Below, in pieces: positions 61,971-64,000 of a stretch of 64,000 nt of DNA. Each line of letters begins with the position of its first letter. The first letter of the stretch is position 1. The translations under genes and the position numbers were made by a program. The notes below the pieces were generated by a model. It searched no databases. It had not been told where the DNA came from and saw only the letters and a program-made list of their open reading frames with translations. This DNA comes from CADEFQ01 sp035342635 (GTDB taxonomy: Bacteria; Pseudomonadota; Gammaproteobacteria; Steroidobacterales; Steroidobacteraceae), in NCBI GenBank assembly GCA_035342635.1, contig DAOQXO010000001.1, forward strand, positions 25,851 to 89,850. The letters are read 5' to 3'.

Positions 61971-62648
61971 CGCGAACAGCATCATCAGCTGCATCGCGCC
62001 GATCAGTATCCGGTCCAGGTCGGCGAACAGGATCGCACTCGACTTCACGCCGATCTTCAGATCGTCGTCGCGATCCACCATCGCGTAGAGCGTGTCGTAG
62101 ACCATCGCCCACAGTACGGCCGCAAAGAACAGCACCCAGCCGACCCGCGGGATCGTGCCGAGCGTCGCGGCGAAGGCCATCGGGATGCCCCAGCCACCGA
62201 AGGAGAGCCCAAGGTAGAACTGCGGCAGCGGGAACCAGCGCTTCATCAGCGGATAGCTGACCGTCAGCAGCGCGCCCACCACCGATAGCTTGATCGTGAA
62301 CGGATCGAGCCGGGTCACCAGCCAGAACGCGATGCAGATCAGTACGCCGAAAAGCGCCATCGCCTCGTAGGGTGAAATGCGCCGCGAGGCGAGCGGCCGC
62401 TCGCGCGTGCGCTTCACCTGTGGGTCGATGTCGCGGTCGGCGAAATCGTTGATCACGCAACCCGCCGCGCGCATCACCACGACTCCGAGCACGAAGATGA
62501 TGAAGACCTGTTGCGGCGGGTGGCCCTCGCCGGCGATCCAAAGCGCCCACAGCACCGGCCACAGCAGCAGCCAGGTGCCGATCGGGCGGTCGAGGCGCAT
62601 CAGCTGGCCGTAAGCTGTCAGCGTGCGGGACAGACTGCGCAGGGTCAT
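61770..62648 (-). CDS. ubiA: 4-hydroxybenzoate octaprenyltransferase UbiA
   Basis: A 292-residue membrane prenyltransferase with about eight or nine helices. It has the first prenyl-diphosphate motif NDFADRDIDPQVKRTRERPL and the second DTLYAMVDRDDDLKIGVKSSA. It attaches the isoprenoid tail to 4-hydroxybenzoate in ubiquinone synthesis. Its ATG overlaps the ubiC stop by one base, the usual ubiC-ubiA coupling. Its 3' end overlaps comF on the other strand by about 200 nt. Confidence 0.94.
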   Translation of the reverse strand: MTLRSLSRTLTAYGQLMRLDRPIGTWLLLWPVLWALWIAGEGHPPQQVFIIFVLGVVVMRAAGCVINDFADRDIDPQVKRTRERPLASRRISPYEAMALFGVLICIAFWLVTRLDPFTIKLSVVGALLTVSYPLMKRWFPLPQFYLGLSFGGWGIPMAFAATLGTIPRVGWVLFFAAVLWAMVYDTLYAMVDRDDDLKIGVKSSAILFADLDRILIGAMQLMMLFALHLAGRSMQFGAWYRAGLIAAAVLFLYQQWLVRNREPAACLRAFTNNNYVGMAIFIGILLDYTFGH

Positions 62649-63193
62649 CAGGCGATCCGTGCCGCGTGTGTATCGAGGCCCGCCACGCCGATGCCCGGCA
62701 GGAACGCTTCCTGCACGGTGAGCGGCGCGCCGGCGATCGAGAATTCCGACCGCCGTATCCACAACGTCTGTGGCGGCAGCGCGGTGCGCGCCAGCGCCCG
62801 CGCGACGAGCGGCGCATCCGGCGTCAGCCGCGCGTAGGCGAAATCGGAGCGCGTGCCGCCGCGCGCGGTCAGCTCTTCGCCGAGCGACACCTCGCCCATG
62901 CGCGCGAGCCACGGATGAGTGGCGAGCGAGGCATCCGGGATCGAGGTCTCCGCATAGATCCAGGGCGCCGCGCGAGTGCCGAGCAGGATCGTGCGGCGGT
63001 GTTCGCCATGCGACGCATCCTCGCCCAGCACCACCAGACTGAACGCCGCGCCGGCGGCCGCGCGCACGCGTTCGGTGAGCAGCCCCGGTGTCACGAGCCA
63101 CGAGCGCATCCGGGCGTCGCTCTCGTAGCAGCCGAGCGCCCCGGCGGGCAGCCAGAGTGCGGGCGCAGTCGATGCTGGTACGGTTTCGATCAC
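62648..63193 (-). CDS. ubiC: Chorismate pyruvate-lyase UbiC
   Basis: A 181-residue protein of the chorismate lyase family, which removes pyruvate from chorismate to give 4-hydroxybenzoate. Visible are ARMRSWLVTPGLLTERV with the conserved L-T, a middle REV-like segment (HRRTILLGTRAAPWIYAETSIP), LGEELTARGGTRSDFAYARL and the late SEFSIAGAPLTVQEAFLPG. The GTG start at 63193 follows AGGGGA closely; longer reading frames run into recG. It supplies UbiA, whose gene follows directly. Confidence 0.85.
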   Translation of the reverse strand: MIETVPASTAPALWLPAGALGCYESDARMRSWLVTPGLLTERVRAAAGAAFSLVVLGEDASHGEHRRTILLGTRAAPWIYAETSIPDASLATHPWLARMGEVSLGEELTARGGTRSDFAYARLTPDAPLVARALARTALPPQTLWIRRSEFSIAGAPLTVQEAFLPGIGVAGLDTHAARIA

Positions 63194-63200
63194 TGTTCCC

Positions 63201-64000
63201 CTAGCCGACACGGCCGTAGCGCCCGCCGTCGCCGATCCAGCGCGCAGTGAGCGGCGCAATGATATCGGGGTGCTCGCGCAGGATCACTTCCACGGCCTGC
63301 TGTACGCGCGGCAGCAGGTCCGCATCGCGCGACAGGTCGGCGACCCGCAGCTGCGCGAGCCCGGTCTGGCGCGTGCCGAGCAGTTCGCCCGGGCCGCGCA
63401 ACTCGAGGTCGCGACGCGCGATCTCGAAACCGTCGTTCGACTCGCGGATCGTGCGCAGCCGCTCGCGCGCGACCTGCGACAGCGGCCGGCGGTACAGCAG
63501 CACGCAGCTGCTCTCGCGGGCGCCGCGCCCGACTCGTCCACGCAGCTGGTGCAGCTGCGCGAGCCCCATGCGCTCGGCGTTCTCGATCACCATCAGCGTC
63601 GCGTTCGGCACGTCGACACCCACCTCGATGACCGTGGTCGCGACGAGCAGCTGGATGCGCCCGGCCTTGAACGCCGCCATCGCCTGCTCCTTCTTCGCCG
63701 CCGGCATGCGCCCGTGCACGAGGCCGAGCCGTACGTCGGGCAGCGCCTCGGCGAGTTGCGCCGCCGTCTCCTCCGCCGCCTGGTAACGCAGCTCGTCGGA
63801 TTCCTCGATCAGCGGGCAGACCCAGTAGACCTGCCGGCCCTGGCGGCAGGCCGCGGCGATGCGCTCGACGATCTGCGCGCGCCGCTCCTCGGGGAAGGCC
63901 ACGGTCTTCACGGGCGTGCGTCCCGGCGGCAGTTCGTCAATCACCGAGACGTCGAGATCGGCATAGGCGGTCATTGCGAGCGTGCGCGGGATCGGCGTCG
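63201..64000 (-). CDS. recG: ATP-dependent DNA helicase RecG (3' part, 5' end outside window)
   Basis: The window holds about the last 266 codons. Visible are PRTLAMTAYADLDVSVIDELPPGR, the linker to the second helicase domain (IVERIAAACRQGRQVYWVCPLIEESD), LGLVHGRMPAAKKEQAM, VATTVIEVGVDVPNA (motif V) and HQLRGRVGRG (motif VI), then the RecG C-terminal wedge-contact part with LELRGPGELLGTRQTG. RecG remodels stalled forks and Holliday junctions. It ends 7 nt before the ubiC start on the same strand. The gene continues past the right edge. Confidence 0.94.
   Translation of the reverse strand, partial: TPIPRTLAMTAYADLDVSVIDELPPGRTPVKTVAFPEERRAQIVERIAAACRQGRQVYWVCPLIEESDELRYQAAEETAAQLAEALPDVRLGLVHGRMPAAKKEQAMAAFKAGRIQLLVATTVIEVGVDVPNATLMVIENAERMGLAQLHQLRGRVGRGARESSCVLLYRRPLSQVARERLRTIRESNDGFEIARRDLELRGPGELLGTRQTGLAQLRVADLSRDADLLPRVQQAVEVILREHPDIIAPLTARWIGDGGRYGRVG

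Overview
The window is GC-rich, gene-dense bacterial chromosome. It looks gammaproteobacterial: an aa3 cytochrome c oxidase locus with CtaG, SURF1, CtaA and CtaB, a ubiC-ubiA pair next to recG, bioB/bioC facing comF, uvrD-trkA-trkH, NatAB, MnmG, SPFH/NfeD and a PEP-CTERM protein. I would place it near the Xanthomonadales/Nevskiales/Steroidobacterales side of the class, but no rRNA or other taxonomic marker is present. There are no tRNAs, rRNAs, insertion sequences, integrases or CRISPR arrays.

Layout. 1-7.2 kb: end of a dehydrogenase gene, an M49-like metallopeptidase, and an RND efflux operon with a DUF2892 protein, divergent from a BigR/YgaV-like ArsR repressor whose operator lies in the operon promoter. 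7.3-22.6 kb: mixed metabolism and repair (RidA, PEP-mutase family, Ada, a DacB-type PBP, GltS, NatAB, MnmG, an OppA lipoprotein, OsmC, DUF885 peptidase, a degenerate CheD-like protein). 22.7-24.6 kb: SPFH-NfeD and a CBS protein.

24.6-35.8 kb is the accessory part. Its centre is a minus-strand three-gene operon: a DUF4062-STAND NTPase-TPR protein, a SLOG-domain protein with four membrane segments, and a small RipA/SLATT-like membrane protein. This has the make-up of a nucleotide-centred conflict (immunity-like) system and is my main candidate for an undescribed system. On either side are two proteins with a HipA/FAM20-like kinase fold: a metallophosphoesterase fused to a degenerate kinase-like domain, and an exported one with intact catalytic residues. 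Between them lies a PEP-CTERM protein behind a good sigma-54 promoter match, and beyond them an ATP/ADP-translocase-like carrier with an apparent cadherin-like C-terminal domain.

35.8-45.5 kb: TrkH/TrkA potassium uptake, UvrD, an AI-2E-type permease, a GST, a GloB-type hydrolase and a MASE1 histidine kinase with no adjacent regulator. 45.5-59.1 kb: the aa3 oxidase locus, split in two by a complete agmatine deiminase cluster (putrescine carbamoyltransferase, antiporter, agmatine deiminase, carbamate kinase) and a universal stress protein. 59.1-64 kb: bioC-bioB, comF with a candidate BirA operator, ubiA-ubiC and the 3' part of recG.

Genes are tightly packed, with many 4-bp stop/start overlaps. 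No gene-free stretch exceeds 300 bases. Several promoters put a -10 box so close to the start codon that leaderless mRNAs are likely.
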